A stretch of 64,000 nucleotides of DNA from DATARH01 sp963712835 (GCA_963712835.1 CAVQJJ010000014.1:115275-179274); one strand, 5' to 3'; shown: positions 51,647-59,374, numbered from the stretch's first letter. Translations and numbers: made by a program. Notes: generated from the sequence alone by a model not told the origin.

Positions 51647-52327
51647 CTAACTCCGCCCTCGCCCTTGAGCAATCGGCGCGGGCCGGCCGGGCGCCATATG
51701 GTCGGCGATATACGCCTCGGCGTGGGTGCCGAGCAGTTCGAGCTGGTCGGCGAAGAAATGATCGGCACCCGCCACCTTGCGGAAGTCGATCTTGATGTCG
51801 CGCTGATGCGCCAGCTTGTGCACCAGTTTTTGGACGCTCTCGATCGGTACTAGCGTGTCCTGGTCGCCCTGCAGCACCAGCCCCGAGGATGGACATGGCG
51901 CGAGAAAGGTGAAGTCGTATTGGCTCGCCGGCGGCGACACGGCGATGAACGCCTCGATCTCGGGCCGACGCATCAAGAGCTGCATACCGATCCACGCGCC
52001 GAACGAATAGCCCGCCACCCAGCACGAACCGGCATTGGGATTATAGGTCTGCAGCCAATCGAGCGCGGCCGCCGCGTCGGCCAGTTCGCCTTCGCCGCGA
52101 TCGAAGCTGCCCTGGCTGCGCCCGACGCCGCGGAAATTGATCCGCAGCGTCGAAAAACCGCGCCGCACAAAGCTCTGGTAGAGCGTGTAGACCACCTTGT
52201 TGTTCATGTTCCCGCCATGCAGCGGGTGCGGGTGCAGCACCAACGCCATCGGCGCCGGGCCCGAGCGCACGTGGTGATAGCGCCCCTCGATACGACCCTC
52301 GGGGCCGTTGATTATGATGTCAGGCAT
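51647..52327 (-). CDS. Alpha/beta hydrolase, dienelactone hydrolase-like
   Basis: A protein of about 226 residues. The strand-turn LVLHPHPLHGGNMNNKVVYT, the INFRGVGRSQGSFD motif and the nucleophile elbow GYSFGA are conserved in the group of YfbB-like or CocE-like small hydrolases often called alpha/beta hydrolase of unknown function. Acid is likely Asp in LQGDQDTLVP and the His is in GADHFF. The ATG at 52327 starts MPDIIINGPEGRIEGRYHH, typical for this family. The substrate is unknown. Confidence 0.85.
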   Translation of the reverse strand: MPDIIINGPEGRIEGRYHHVRSGPAPMALVLHPHPLHGGNMNNKVVYTLYQSFVRRGFSTLRINFRGVGRSQGSFDRGEGELADAAAALDWLQTYNPNAGSCWVAGYSFGAWIGMQLLMRRPEIEAFIAVSPPASQYDFTFLAPCPSSGLVLQGDQDTLVPIESVQKLVHKLAHQRDIKIDFRKVAGADHFFADQLELLGTHAEAYIADHMAPGRPAPIAQGRGRS

Positions 52328-52399
52328 GGCAATTCCGACCATTCGAGTCGGGTTTGGGCAGCGGTGCTAAACAACGCTGACGAAGCAAGTTGCCAGGGG

Positions 52400-52431
52400 A
52401 TACTTGATCGCAGTAGTCGGGCAATTATATC
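52400..52431 (+). promoter_or_regulatory. Promoter of cysE-iscR with IscR type-1-like box
   Basis: TTGATC (52404-52409), 16 bases, TATATC (52426-52431) form a good sigma-70-type promoter. Bases 52400-52424 match the IscR type-1 consensus ATASYYGACTRWWWYAGTCRRSTAT at 19 of 25 positions by my count, including ATACTTGA and AGTCGGG. The box covers the -35 and spacer, the arrangement expected for repression. The consensus is recalled from the enterobacterial literature. Confidence 0.5.
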
Positions 52432-52507
52432 TCGATTCTAGGACCGCGTCGGGCCGGGCAGCGGTTAGGCTCTTCCTCGCGGCGGCCACGATAGCACAGT
52501 GAACGCG

Positions 52508-53242
52508 ATGCTATTCAAGAACCTACGCGACGAAATCGATGCAACGCGGGCGCGCGACCCCGCCGCCCGTTCTTCGCTAGAGGTGGTGTTCTGCTATCCC
52601 GGCTTCCAGGCCCTGCTGTTCCATCGCATGGCGCGCTGGTTGTGGACGCATCGCTGCTATTTCCTCGGCCGCCTTGTCGCGCATGTCGGGCGGGTGCTGA
52701 CCGCGATCGACATCCACCCCGGCGCCCGGATCGGCAAGCGGCTGTTCATCGACCACGGCATCGGCGTGGTGATCGGCGAGACCGCCGAGATCGGCGACGA
52801 CTGCACGATCTACCAGGGCGTGACGCTCGGCGGCACGCGGCCGTCGAAGGATCAGAGCGGCCATAAGCGCCACCCGACCCTCGGCAACAACGTCATCATC
52901 AGCTCGAATGCACAGGTTCTGGGGCCGTTCAAGGTTGGCGACGGTGCGACTATCGGCGCCGCCGCGGTGGTGCTGAAGGAAGTGCCGCCCGGCGCGACTA
53001 TGGTCGGCAACCCGGCGCGCCAGATCACCCGCCGTGCACCCGGCGAGGTGAAGCCAGCCTTCACTCCTTACGGCGTCAGCGGCGAGGACATTCCCGACCC
53101 GATCGCCCGCGCCCTGTCCGGCCTGCTCGACGAAGTCGCGAGCTTGCGCGCGCGCGTCAACGAGCTCGAAAGCGAGAAGGCAGAAGCGCCACCGGGGCCG
53201 CGCGCCATCGCCGACGAAGCCGAAAGCGAGCGCCTGTCGTGA
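52508..53242 (+). CDS. cysE: Serine O-acetyltransferase
   Basis: A protein of about 244 residues that acetylates serine for cysteine synthesis. The N-terminal helical domain is short, as in the NifP/EpsC-like form. The left-handed beta-helix has the hexapeptide repeats IDIHPGARIGKRLFIDHGIG, VVIGETAEIGDDCTIYQGVT and the Gly-rich VGDGATIGAAAVVLK. Catalytic His and Asp lie in IDHGIG and the HPG turn. A C-terminal coiled-coil-like extension (LLDEVASLRARVNELESEKA) is extra. The ATG at 52508 (MLFKNLRDEID) is preferred over GTG 52499. It leads into iscR with 24 bases between, linking cysteine supply to Fe-S assembly. Confidence 0.92.
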   Translation: MLFKNLRDEIDATRARDPAARSSLEVVFCYPGFQALLFHRMARWLWTHRCYFLGRLVAHVGRVLTAIDIHPGARIGKRLFIDHGIGVVIGETAEIGDDCTIYQGVTLGGTRPSKDQSGHKRHPTLGNNVIISSNAQVLGPFKVGDGATIGAAAVVLKEVPPGATMVGNPARQITRRAPGEVKPAFTPYGVSGEDIPDPIARALSGLLDEVASLRARVNELESEKAEAPPGPRAIADEAESERLS

Positions 53243-53266
53243 GGTCAAGGGTGGGAGACCAACGCC

Positions 53267-53725
53267 ATGAGGCTTAGCACCAAGGGCCGCTATGCGGTGA
53301 TGGCGATGGTCGATCTCGCGCAACACGGCGGCGACGGCCCGGTCTGCCTGTCGGATATCGCCGAGCGCCAGGAAATTTCGCTCTCCTATCTCGAACAGCT
53401 TTTCGCCAAGCTGCGCCGCGGCGGCCTGGTGAAAAGCGTGCGCGGGCCGGGTGGTGGCTACCTGCTGGCGCGTGGCCGCGACGCGACCCGGATCTCCGAC
53501 ATCATCCTCGCGGTCGACGAACCGATACAGGCGATCCGCTGCAAGCCCGGCGCGACGCTCGGCTGTCGCGGCGACCGCAGCCGATGTCTGACCCACGACC
53601 TGTGGGAAGAATTGAGCAACCAGATCCACCTTTACCTGAGTTCGGTGTCGTTGGGCGACGTTTGCGAGAAGCGGGTGCTCGGCACTAGCGGCCTTGCCTA
53701 CCGCACGGCCGCGGCGGCGCAGTAA
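53267..53725 (+). CDS. iscR: Rrf2-family regulator, IscR-like
   Basis: A 152-residue winged-helix protein starting MRLSTKGRYAVMAMVDLAQH. The DNA-reading helix is in ISLSYLEQLFAKLRRGGLVK, followed by the wing SVRGPGGGYLLAR. Three cysteines in IRCKPGATLGCRGDRSRCLT match the 2Fe-2S-ligating positions of IscR (C, then C and C six or seven residues later). It precedes two desulfurase genes, as in isc and suf operons. GGGAG is well placed before the ATG. It probably senses Fe-S status and controls the operon through the box before cysE. Confidence 0.9.
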   Translation: MRLSTKGRYAVMAMVDLAQHGGDGPVCLSDIAERQEISLSYLEQLFAKLRRGGLVKSVRGPGGGYLLARGRDATRISDIILAVDEPIQAIRCKPGATLGCRGDRSRCLTHDLWEELSNQIHLYLSSVSLGDVCEKRVLGTSGLAYRTAAAAQ

Positions 53726-53751
53726 GCCTTCGTGGATATCGACAAAAAACC

Positions 53752-54870
53752 GTGACATGTGAAGCCGTGATACGCCGCGAAACCTATCTCGATTGGAACG
53801 CCACCGCGAAGCTGCGCCCCGAGGCGGCGATGGCGGTCGCCGACGCCTTGGCGCTCGGCGGCAATCCATCTTCGGTGCATAGCCTCGGCCGCGCCGCCCG
53901 GTTGCTCGTCGAAGAGAGCCGTGCGGCCGTCGCCGCGCTGGTCGGTGCGCCAGCCGACGGGGTCGTCTTCACCAGCGGCGGCACCGAGGCCAATCATCTG
54001 GCGCTGCTCGGCTCCGGGCGCGAGCGCATTCTGGTCTCCGCCGTTGAGCATTCCTCGGTGCTCCAGGTGGTGTCCGCGGCGGAGCGCATCCCGGTCGACG
54101 ACGACGGCCGTGTCGACCTCGCGGCGCTCGCCGCGCTGCTCGCGGCTGATAACCATCCGACGCTAATTTCGGTGATGTTGGCCAACAACGAGACCGGCGT
54201 GATCCAGCCGGTCGCCGAGGTCGCCGCCATCGCCCACGCCCATGGCGCGCTGTTCCATTGCGACGCGGTGCAGGCCGCGGGGAAGATGCCGTTGGCTCTC
54301 GGCGAGATCGGCGCCGATTTCCTGACCCTGTCGGCGCACAAGATCGGCGGCCCGGCCGGGATCGGCGCGCTGGTCATGGGGTCCGGCGTCGAGGTGGCGC
54401 CGCTCCAGCGCGGCGGCGGTCAAGAGCGCAACCGCCGCGCCGGCACTGAGAACCTCGCCGGCATCGCCGGCTTCGCCGCCGCTGCGGCCGCCTGCGATCC
54501 GGCCGAATACGCTCGCGTCGGCACGCTGCGCGGCGGGCTCGAAGCGGCGCTGCCGCCCGACGCCGTTGTCATCGCCGCCGGAACGCCGCGCCTGCCCAAC
54601 ACTTCCGCCATCGCGATGCCCGGTGTCCCCGCCGAGACGCAGGTCATCGCACTCGACCTCGACGGCGTCATGATCAGCGCCGGCGCGGCGTGCTCGTCGG
54701 GCAAGGTCGGCCCGAGCCATGTGCTGGCGGCGATGGGCATCGCGCCCGACATCGCCGCCGCGACGATCCGCGTCAGCCTTGGGTGGTCGACCACCGAGGC
54801 CGACATCGCCCGTTTCCTCGACTCTTGGACCGCTCTTTACCACCGCACCCGAGGGCGGAAAGCTGCATGA
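53752..54870 (+). CDS. NifS-like cysteine desulfurase (first of two)
   Basis: A 372-residue PLP enzyme of the class V aminotransferase group. The N-terminus runs YLDWNATAKLRPEAAMAVAD, the PLP lysine is in LSAHKIGGPAG, and the persulfide Cys is in SAGAACSSGKVGPSH. TSGGTEANHLAL and SVMLANNETGVIQP are typical. It is about 30 residues shorter than IscS and its active-site loop is of the NifS/IscS-like type. The GTG at 53752 or GTG at 53767 could start it. Its stop overlaps the IscS start by four bases. The functional difference from IscS is unknown. Confidence 0.88.
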   Translation: MTCEAVIRRETYLDWNATAKLRPEAAMAVADALALGGNPSSVHSLGRAARLLVEESRAAVAALVGAPADGVVFTSGGTEANHLALLGSGRERILVSAVEHSSVLQVVSAAERIPVDDDGRVDLAALAALLAADNHPTLISVMLANNETGVIQPVAEVAAIAHAHGALFHCDAVQAAGKMPLALGEIGADFLTLSAHKIGGPAGIGALVMGSGVEVAPLQRGGGQERNRRAGTENLAGIAGFAAAAAACDPAEYARVGTLRGGLEAALPPDAVVIAAGTPRLPNTSAIAMPGVPAETQVIALDLDGVMISAGAACSSGKVGPSHVLAAMGIAPDIAAATIRVSLGWSTTEADIARFLDSWTALYHRTRGRKAA

Positions 54871-56072
54871 ACGATGTCACTCCGAATACCCTGCCGATTT
54901 ACCTCGACAACCAGGCCTCGACCCCGGTCGACCCGCGCGTGCTCGACGCGATGATGCCGTATTTCACGATCGATTACGGCAACCCCCACAGTGAGAGCCA
55001 TGCCTACGGCCATCGCGCGATGGCGGCGATCGACGCGGCGCGCGCCGAGGTCGCCGCGCTGATCCATGCCGACCCGCGCGAGATCGTCTTCACCTCGGGC
55101 GCGACGGAGGCCAACAATCTGGCGCTGAAGGGCGCGGCGCATTTCTCCCGCGAGCATCCCGTCGCTGGCGCGCCGAGAGACCATATCGTCGTCCTCCAGA
55201 CCGAGCACAAATGCGTGCTCGAAAGCTGCGCGGCCTTGGAGCGCGAAGGGTTTCGCGTGACCTATTTGCCGGTCGCCGAAAACGGGCTCGTCTCGATCGA
55301 CGCGCTCGCCGCAGCGGTCGACGAGCGCACGCTAATTGTCTCGGTCATGTCGGCGCACAACGAGATCGGCGTCATCCAGCCCCTGGCCGAGATCGGCGCG
55401 CTGTGCCGCTCGAAAGGCGCGCTGTTTCACACCGACGCGGCGCAGGCGCTAGGCAAGATTCCACTCGATGTCGAGGCGATGAAGATCGACCTGATGTCGA
55501 TGTCGGGCCACAAGCTCTATGGGCCCAAGGGCGTCGGCGCGCTTTACGTGCGCCGCCGGCCGCGCGTGCGTCTGACGCCGCTGATCGACGGCGGCGGCCA
55601 GGAGCGCGGCGTGCGCTCGGGCACCCTGCCGACCCCGCTTTGCGTCGGCTTCGGCAAGGCCTGCGCGATCGCCGCTACGGAGATGGGCGGCGAGGCGATC
55701 CGCCTCAAAGGCTTGCGCGAACGGCTCAGCGCGAATCTCCGGCAGCGCGTGCCCGGGCTGGTAGTCAACGGCGACGTCGATCAGCGCCTGCCCGGAAGCC
55801 TCAATGTCTCGGTGCCCGGCACCACCGCGCCCGAGCTCATCGAGGCCTGTGCCTCGATCGCGATCTCCACCGGTTCGGCCTGCACCTCGGCCTTGGTCGA
55901 GCCCTCTTACGTGCTGCGCGCGCTGGGCCTCTCCGACGAACGCGCCAACGCCTCGATCCGTTTGGGGCTCGGTCGCTTCACCACCGAGGCCGATGTCGAC
56001 TTCGCCGCAGATGCGATTGCTGCCGCCGCGGCCCGGCTCAGGGTGAAATCGGGCGAGGACAGACCCACATAA
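54867..56072 (+). CDS. iscS: Cysteine desulfurase IscS
   Basis: A 401-residue enzyme that removes sulfur from cysteine for Fe-S clusters and tRNA thiolation. Marks are the N-terminal LPIYLDNQASTPVDPRVLDA, TSGATEANNLALKG, the PLP lysine in SMSGHKLYGPKGVGAL, GGGQERGVRSGTLPTPL and the persulfide Cys in STGSACTSALVEPSYVL. The ATG at 54867 shares four bases with the previous gene, so translation is coupled. Downstream mnmA is its classical sulfur acceptor. No iscU or sufBCD follows. Confidence 0.93.
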   Translation: MNDVTPNTLPIYLDNQASTPVDPRVLDAMMPYFTIDYGNPHSESHAYGHRAMAAIDAARAEVAALIHADPREIVFTSGATEANNLALKGAAHFSREHPVAGAPRDHIVVLQTEHKCVLESCAALEREGFRVTYLPVAENGLVSIDALAAAVDERTLIVSVMSAHNEIGVIQPLAEIGALCRSKGALFHTDAAQALGKIPLDVEAMKIDLMSMSGHKLYGPKGVGALYVRRRPRVRLTPLIDGGGQERGVRSGTLPTPLCVGFGKACAIAATEMGGEAIRLKGLRERLSANLRQRVPGLVVNGDVDQRLPGSLNVSVPGTTAPELIEACASIAISTGSACTSALVEPSYVLRALGLSDERANASIRLGLGRFTTEADVDFAADAIAAAAARLRVKSGEDRPT

Positions 56073-56154
56073 CGTTTAGGTTACGATTGACGGCGACGAT
56101 GAGGGCGGCAATATGAAGCCGCGCGGGAAAGTCTGAAGGAGTGTGAGGCAGGTT

Positions 56155-56499
56155 ATGGCGATGGCGCGACCCCCAGCTCTGCTGGTGACCGACGCGGCGG
56201 CGTCCCGCATCCAGGCGCTTTTGGCGAACCGCGGCAAGCCGTCGGTCGGTGTGCGCGTCGGCGTGCGCTCGCGCGGCTGCTCGGGCCTCAGCTACACACT
56301 CGAATACGCCGACGAGAAGGGCAAGTTCGACGAGATCGTCGAAGACAAGGGTGTCACCGTGCTGGTCGACCCCAAGGCTGTCATGTTCATCCTCGGCACG
56401 GAGATGGACTACGTCGAGGAGAAGCTCGAAGCGGGCTTTGTGTTCCGCAACCCAAACGAGAAGGGTCGTTGCGGCTGCGGCGAGTCATTCCACGTCTGA
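56155..56499 (+). CDS. iscA: A-type Fe-S carrier (IscA/HesB family)
   Basis: A protein of about 114 residues. Cluster-ligating cysteines are in SRGCSGLSYTLEY and GRCGCGESF at the C-terminus, the pattern CxnCxC typical of IscA-like carriers. LLVTDAAASRIQALLANRG is the family start. GAGG before the ATG at 56155 favours that start over the GTG at 56143. It delivers clusters to apo-proteins together with the ferredoxin encoded downstream. Confidence 0.93.
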   Translation: MAMARPPALLVTDAAASRIQALLANRGKPSVGVRVGVRSRGCSGLSYTLEYADEKGKFDEIVEDKGVTVLVDPKAVMFILGTEMDYVEEKLEAGFVFRNPNEKGRCGCGESFHV

Positions 56500-56527
56500 G
56501 CTTTCGGCGCGTGGCGCCACCGAAATT

Positions 56528-56592
56528 ACCACAGACAATGAGGCAATGAGGGTACGTCGCTTCCAATCTCACCGCCTCACTGTCTCTGTGGT
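56528..56592. repeat. Inverted repeat between iscA and the HscA-like gene
   Basis: ACCACAGACAATGAGGC (56528-56544) is mirrored by GCCTCACTGTCTCTGTGGT (56574-56592), with two extra bases in the right arm and a 29-base loop. It could fold into a long stem in the operon mRNA. The TCTCTGTGGT ends recall a repeat type seen in other genomes. Confidence 0.55.
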
Positions 56593-56630
56593 GTTTTGAG
56601 GCGGCTGCGCCGCACTTGGTCGGCCGGACA

Positions 56631-57077
56631 ATGAAACTCTTTCAGATCGAAGAGCCCGACGGCTCCCCCAGCGACCCCGACGCGCCGGGCGCGGCGATTG
56701 GCGTCGATGCGAGCGGCGGGTTGGCCGAGGTGGCGGTATCGGTCGGCGGCAATGCGCTGATCCTCGCCGACCGCGAGGGCTTCGAGCGCGATTTGCCGGT
56801 GCCGGGCCCCGATGCGCCGCTCGCCGATTGGCAGAGCTTGTTTGAAGGCGCGCGGCTGCGGGCCGAGCGAGCGCTTGCTCGCCCGGTGACCCATGCGGTG
56901 CTGGTCTTCGCCGCGCTTGACCCGGCGCTCGCCGCAGAGTTGCTGCGCGCGAGCGAGGCCGCCGGGATCGAATTGATGCGCGTCCTCAGTCCGGCCGACC
57001 TGACCACCGGCGGCGCCCCGGCCGAGGCCGCGGCGGTTCTTGCCGAAGACATGGCGCCGCGCCCTCCCGGAATGTGA
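56631..57077 (+). CDS. Shrunken HscA/Hsp70-like protein of the isc cluster
   Basis: A 148-residue protein between the A-type carrier and ferredoxin genes, the place of hscA in classical isc operons. Its start MKLFQIEEPDG resembles the LLQISEPG start of HscA as I recall it. Residues 22-50 (AIGVDASGGLAEVAVSVGG, then LILADREG) parallel the first strands of an Hsp70 ATPase domain, but the phosphate loop DLGTTNS is replaced by DASGGLA. Residues 81-124 (ALARPVTHAVLVFAALDPAL, then AGIELMRVLSPADL) match the region ending VITVPAYFDD...AGLxVLRLLNEP. The middle and all of the rest, including the peptide-binding domain, are missing. It probably cannot hydrolyse ATP. The function is unknown; a scaffold role is possible. 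Confidence 0.7.
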   Translation: MKLFQIEEPDGSPSDPDAPGAAIGVDASGGLAEVAVSVGGNALILADREGFERDLPVPGPDAPLADWQSLFEGARLRAERALARPVTHAVLVFAALDPALAAELLRASEAAGIELMRVLSPADLTTGGAPAEAAAVLAEDMAPRPPGM

Positions 57078-57088
57078 TCGGGTTTTTC

Positions 57089-57421
57089 ATGCCGAAAATG
57101 ATCTTTATTGAACGCGACGGCGCACAGCGTGAGGTCGATGCGCCGCTCGGCCTGTCGGTGCTCGAAATCGCCCACCGCAACAAGATCGATATCGAGGGGG
57201 CCTGTGAAGGCTCGCTTGCCTGCTCGACCTGCCACGTGGTCGTCGACCCCGAGTGGTATGACCTGTTGAAGGAGGCAACCGAGGACGAGGAAGACATGCT
57301 CGACCTCGCCTTCGGCCTCACCCAGACCTCGCGGCTCGGCTGCCAGATCATCGTTACCGAGGAGTTGGACGGGCTGACCGTGCGTCTGCCTTCCGCGACC
57401 CGCAACATGATGAACCGGTGA
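57089..57421 (+). CDS. fdx: 2Fe-2S ferredoxin, isc type
   Basis: A 110-residue adrenodoxin-like ferredoxin that supplies electrons to cluster assembly. Ligands are C in EGACEGSLACSTCHVVV (three cysteines, CX5CX2C) and the fourth Cys in TSRLGCQIIVTEELDGL. DPEWYDLLKEATEDEEDMLD is the typical acidic partner-binding helix. The ATG at 57089 (MPKMIFIERDG) is preferred over the GTG at 57074, which overlaps the preceding stop. It belongs to the operon with iscS and iscA. Confidence 0.95.
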   Translation: MPKMIFIERDGAQREVDAPLGLSVLEIAHRNKIDIEGACEGSLACSTCHVVVDPEWYDLLKEATEDEEDMLDLAFGLTQTSRLGCQIIVTEELDGLTVRLPSATRNMMNR

Positions 57422-57431
57422 TCGAATACCG

Positions 57432-58106
57432 GTGCCGGGCAATACCCTCTTCGATGGCCTCGTTGCTGCCTCGGGCCCGACCTGGCGCGCTTATACGCGC
57501 CATGAGTTCGTGCAGCGCCTCGCCGACGGTACGTTGCCCGAGGCGGCGTTCCGTCATTATCTGATCCAGGACTACCTGTTCCTGCTGCATTTCAGCCGAG
57601 CCTGGGGGCTGGCGATCTACAAATCCGACACGCTCGCCGAGATGCGCCGCGCGCAAAGCCTCGTCGCCGCGACGCTCGACACGGAGATCGGGCTGCATGT
57701 CGAGTATTGCCGCGGCTGGGGCATCGACGTAGCGGCGATGGCGGAGACGCCGGAAGCGTTGCAGACCATCGCCTATACCCGCTTTGTGCTCGACCGCGGG
57801 CTCGCCGGCGATCGGCTCGATCTCGAAGTGGCGCTGGCGCCGTGCATTGTCGGCTATGCCGAGATCGCCGCCGAGCGTATGGCTGATCCGGCGACTAAAC
57901 TCACTGGCAACCCATATAAGAGCTGGCTCGACATGTACGCCGGCGCCGAGTACCAGGCTTTGGCACAGGAAGCCAAGGCGGCGCTGGACGAACAGTTTGC
58001 CCGGCGTGGCGGCGAGGGACGCTTGCCGGCGCTCGCTGCGAGTTTTACCGCCGCGACCCGGCTTGAAGCCGATTTCTGGCAAATGGGTCTCGACGCGCCG
58101 CCCTGA
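57432..58106 (+). CDS. tenA: TenA/THI-4 family aminopyrimidine aminohydrolase-like protein
   Basis: A 224-residue all-helical protein of the TenA family, which salvages thiamine breakdown products. Conserved segments are FRHYLIQDYLFLLHFSRAWG, ALAPCIVGYAEIA with the catalytic Cys, YKSWLDMYAGAEYQALA and the Glu in RLEADFWQMGL. It begins with GTG 10 bases after the ferredoxin stop. No thiamine riboswitch is visible, and thiamine genes are not adjacent. Some TenA proteins carry out other reactions, so the substrate is inferred. Confidence 0.9.
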   Translation: MPGNTLFDGLVAASGPTWRAYTRHEFVQRLADGTLPEAAFRHYLIQDYLFLLHFSRAWGLAIYKSDTLAEMRRAQSLVAATLDTEIGLHVEYCRGWGIDVAAMAETPEALQTIAYTRFVLDRGLAGDRLDLEVALAPCIVGYAEIAAERMADPATKLTGNPYKSWLDMYAGAEYQALAQEAKAALDEQFARRGGEGRLPALAASFTAATRLEADFWQMGLDAPP

Positions 58107-58123
58107 GTGCCGATATTAGGCCG

Positions 58124-59245
58124 ATGCTTGCGCCCCTCGATCTCGACCTGCCAGGAAAGCCGGAAGACCACCGCGTCGTCGTCGCGATGTCGGGCGGGGT
58201 TGATTCGTCGCTGACCGCGGCGCTGCTGGCGCGTGCCGGATGCGATGTCGTTGGTATCACCCTGCAGCTTTACGACCATGGCGCGGCTGTCGGGAAAAAA
58301 GGTGCGTGTTGCGCCGGGCAGGATGTACGCGACGCCGCCAATGTCGCGCGGCAGATCGGCATCCCGCATTACGTGCTCGATTACGAGGCGCGGTTTCGCG
58401 AGGCGGTGATCGAGGATTTCGCCGACAGCTACGGTCGCGGCGAGACGCCGATCCCATGCATCCGCTGCAACGAGCGGGTCAAGTTCCGCGACCTGCTGCA
58501 GACCGCGCGCGATCTCGGCGCAAGCGCGCTGGCGACCGGACATTACGCCCGCCGCCTGCGCGGTGATGATGGTCCGGCGCTCTACCGCGCCGTCGACACG
58601 GCGCGGGACCAGAGCTATTTCCTCTACCGCACGAATCGCGCCGAGCTCGAATTTCTGCGCTTTCCGCTGGGTGGCATGGGCAAGGACGAAACCCGCGCGC
58701 TCGCCCGCGAGCTCGACCTGCCGGTCGCCGACAAGCCCGACAGCCAGGACATCTGCTTTGTGCCGCAGGGCTCCTACGCCGACATCGTCACCCGGCTGCG
58801 CCCGGAAGCGGGCGAGCCGGGCGACATCGTCGATGAGACCGGCCGTGTGCTCGGCCGGCACCGTGGTATCGCCCACTTCACCGTCGGCCAGCGCAAGGGC
58901 CTCGGCATCGCATCGCCCGAGCCGCTCTATGTGCTGCGCCTCGAACCAGCGGGGCGGCGGGTCGTCGTCGGTCCCTACGGCGCGCTCGCCGAGACGCGGG
59001 TGCGGCTCGGCGAGTTCAGCTGGCTCGGGCAGCCGCTCAACGCAGGTGAGACATTGACCGTCAGCGCCAAGCTGCGCTCGGCGCAGCCGCCGGTGCCGGC
59101 GACGCTCCGCGCCGGTGAGGATCGCGACGCGGCCGAGCTGGTGCTGGCGGCGCCGGCCGGCGCGGTCGCGCCCGGCCAGGCCGCGGTCATCTATGACGGC
59201 GACCGCGTGCTCGGCGGCGGCTGGATAAAGAGCCCAGCTTCTTGA
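58124..59245 (+). CDS. mnmA: tRNA 2-thiouridylase MnmA
   Basis: A 373-residue ATP-dependent enzyme that thiolates uridine 34 of tRNA for Lys, Glu and Gln, using sulfur relayed from IscS. The PP-loop is SGGVDSS, the first catalytic Cys is in IPCIRCNERVKF, and the second in DSQDICFVPQGSYA. Family marks also include GHYARRLRGDDG and KGLGIASPEPLYVLRL. It opens MLAPLDLDLPGKPEDHRVVV. It is close to tenA and just before a tRNA gene whose promoter overlaps its end. Confidence 0.95.
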   Translation: MLAPLDLDLPGKPEDHRVVVAMSGGVDSSLTAALLARAGCDVVGITLQLYDHGAAVGKKGACCAGQDVRDAANVARQIGIPHYVLDYEARFREAVIEDFADSYGRGETPIPCIRCNERVKFRDLLQTARDLGASALATGHYARRLRGDDGPALYRAVDTARDQSYFLYRTNRAELEFLRFPLGGMGKDETRALARELDLPVADKPDSQDICFVPQGSYADIVTRLRPEAGEPGDIVDETGRVLGRHRGIAHFTVGQRKGLGIASPEPLYVLRLEPAGRRVVVGPYGALAETRVRLGEFSWLGQPLNAGETLTVSAKLRSAQPPVPATLRAGEDRDAAELVLAAPAGAVAPGQAAVIYDGDRVLGGGWIKSPAS

Positions 59246-59270
59246 CCCTAAAGGGCCGATCTCCTATATG
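59242..59270 (+). promoter_or_regulatory. Sigma-70-type promoter of the tRNA gene
   Basis: TTGACC (59242-59247), 17 bases, then TATATG (59265-59270). The -35 overlaps the mnmA stop codon. Predicted transcription would start near 59277, about 20 bases before the tRNA. Confidence 0.75.
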
Positions 59271-59297
59271 CGGCGCCTTGCCGTGACGGCAGACGGT

Positions 59298-59374
59298 GGC
59301 GGGGTAGCTCAGTTGGTCAGAGCAGCGGACTCATAAGCCGAAGGTCGGCGGTTCAAATCCGCCCCCCGCTACCA
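59298..59374 (+). tRNA. tRNA with CAU anticodon (elongator Met, or Ile2)
   Basis: The 77-base sequence folds as a cloverleaf: acceptor GGCGGGG with CCCCGCT, D-stem GCTC/GAGC with loop AGTTGGTCA, anticodon loop CTCATAA (CAU), T-stem GGCGG/CCGCC with loop TTCAAAT, and encoded ACCA end. CAU may be methionine or, if modified to lysidine, isoleucine. The GGCGGGG acceptor I associate with elongator tRNA-Met. The anticodon stem GCGGA/GCCGA has mismatches at its first and last pairs, and the first acceptor pair is G-U, both slightly unusual. Confidence 0.93.

Noticed and set aside
57422..57432. A possible thiamine riboswitch before tenA.
   Set aside because: Only ten bases lie between fdx and tenA, and no THI-box pattern was seen nearby.
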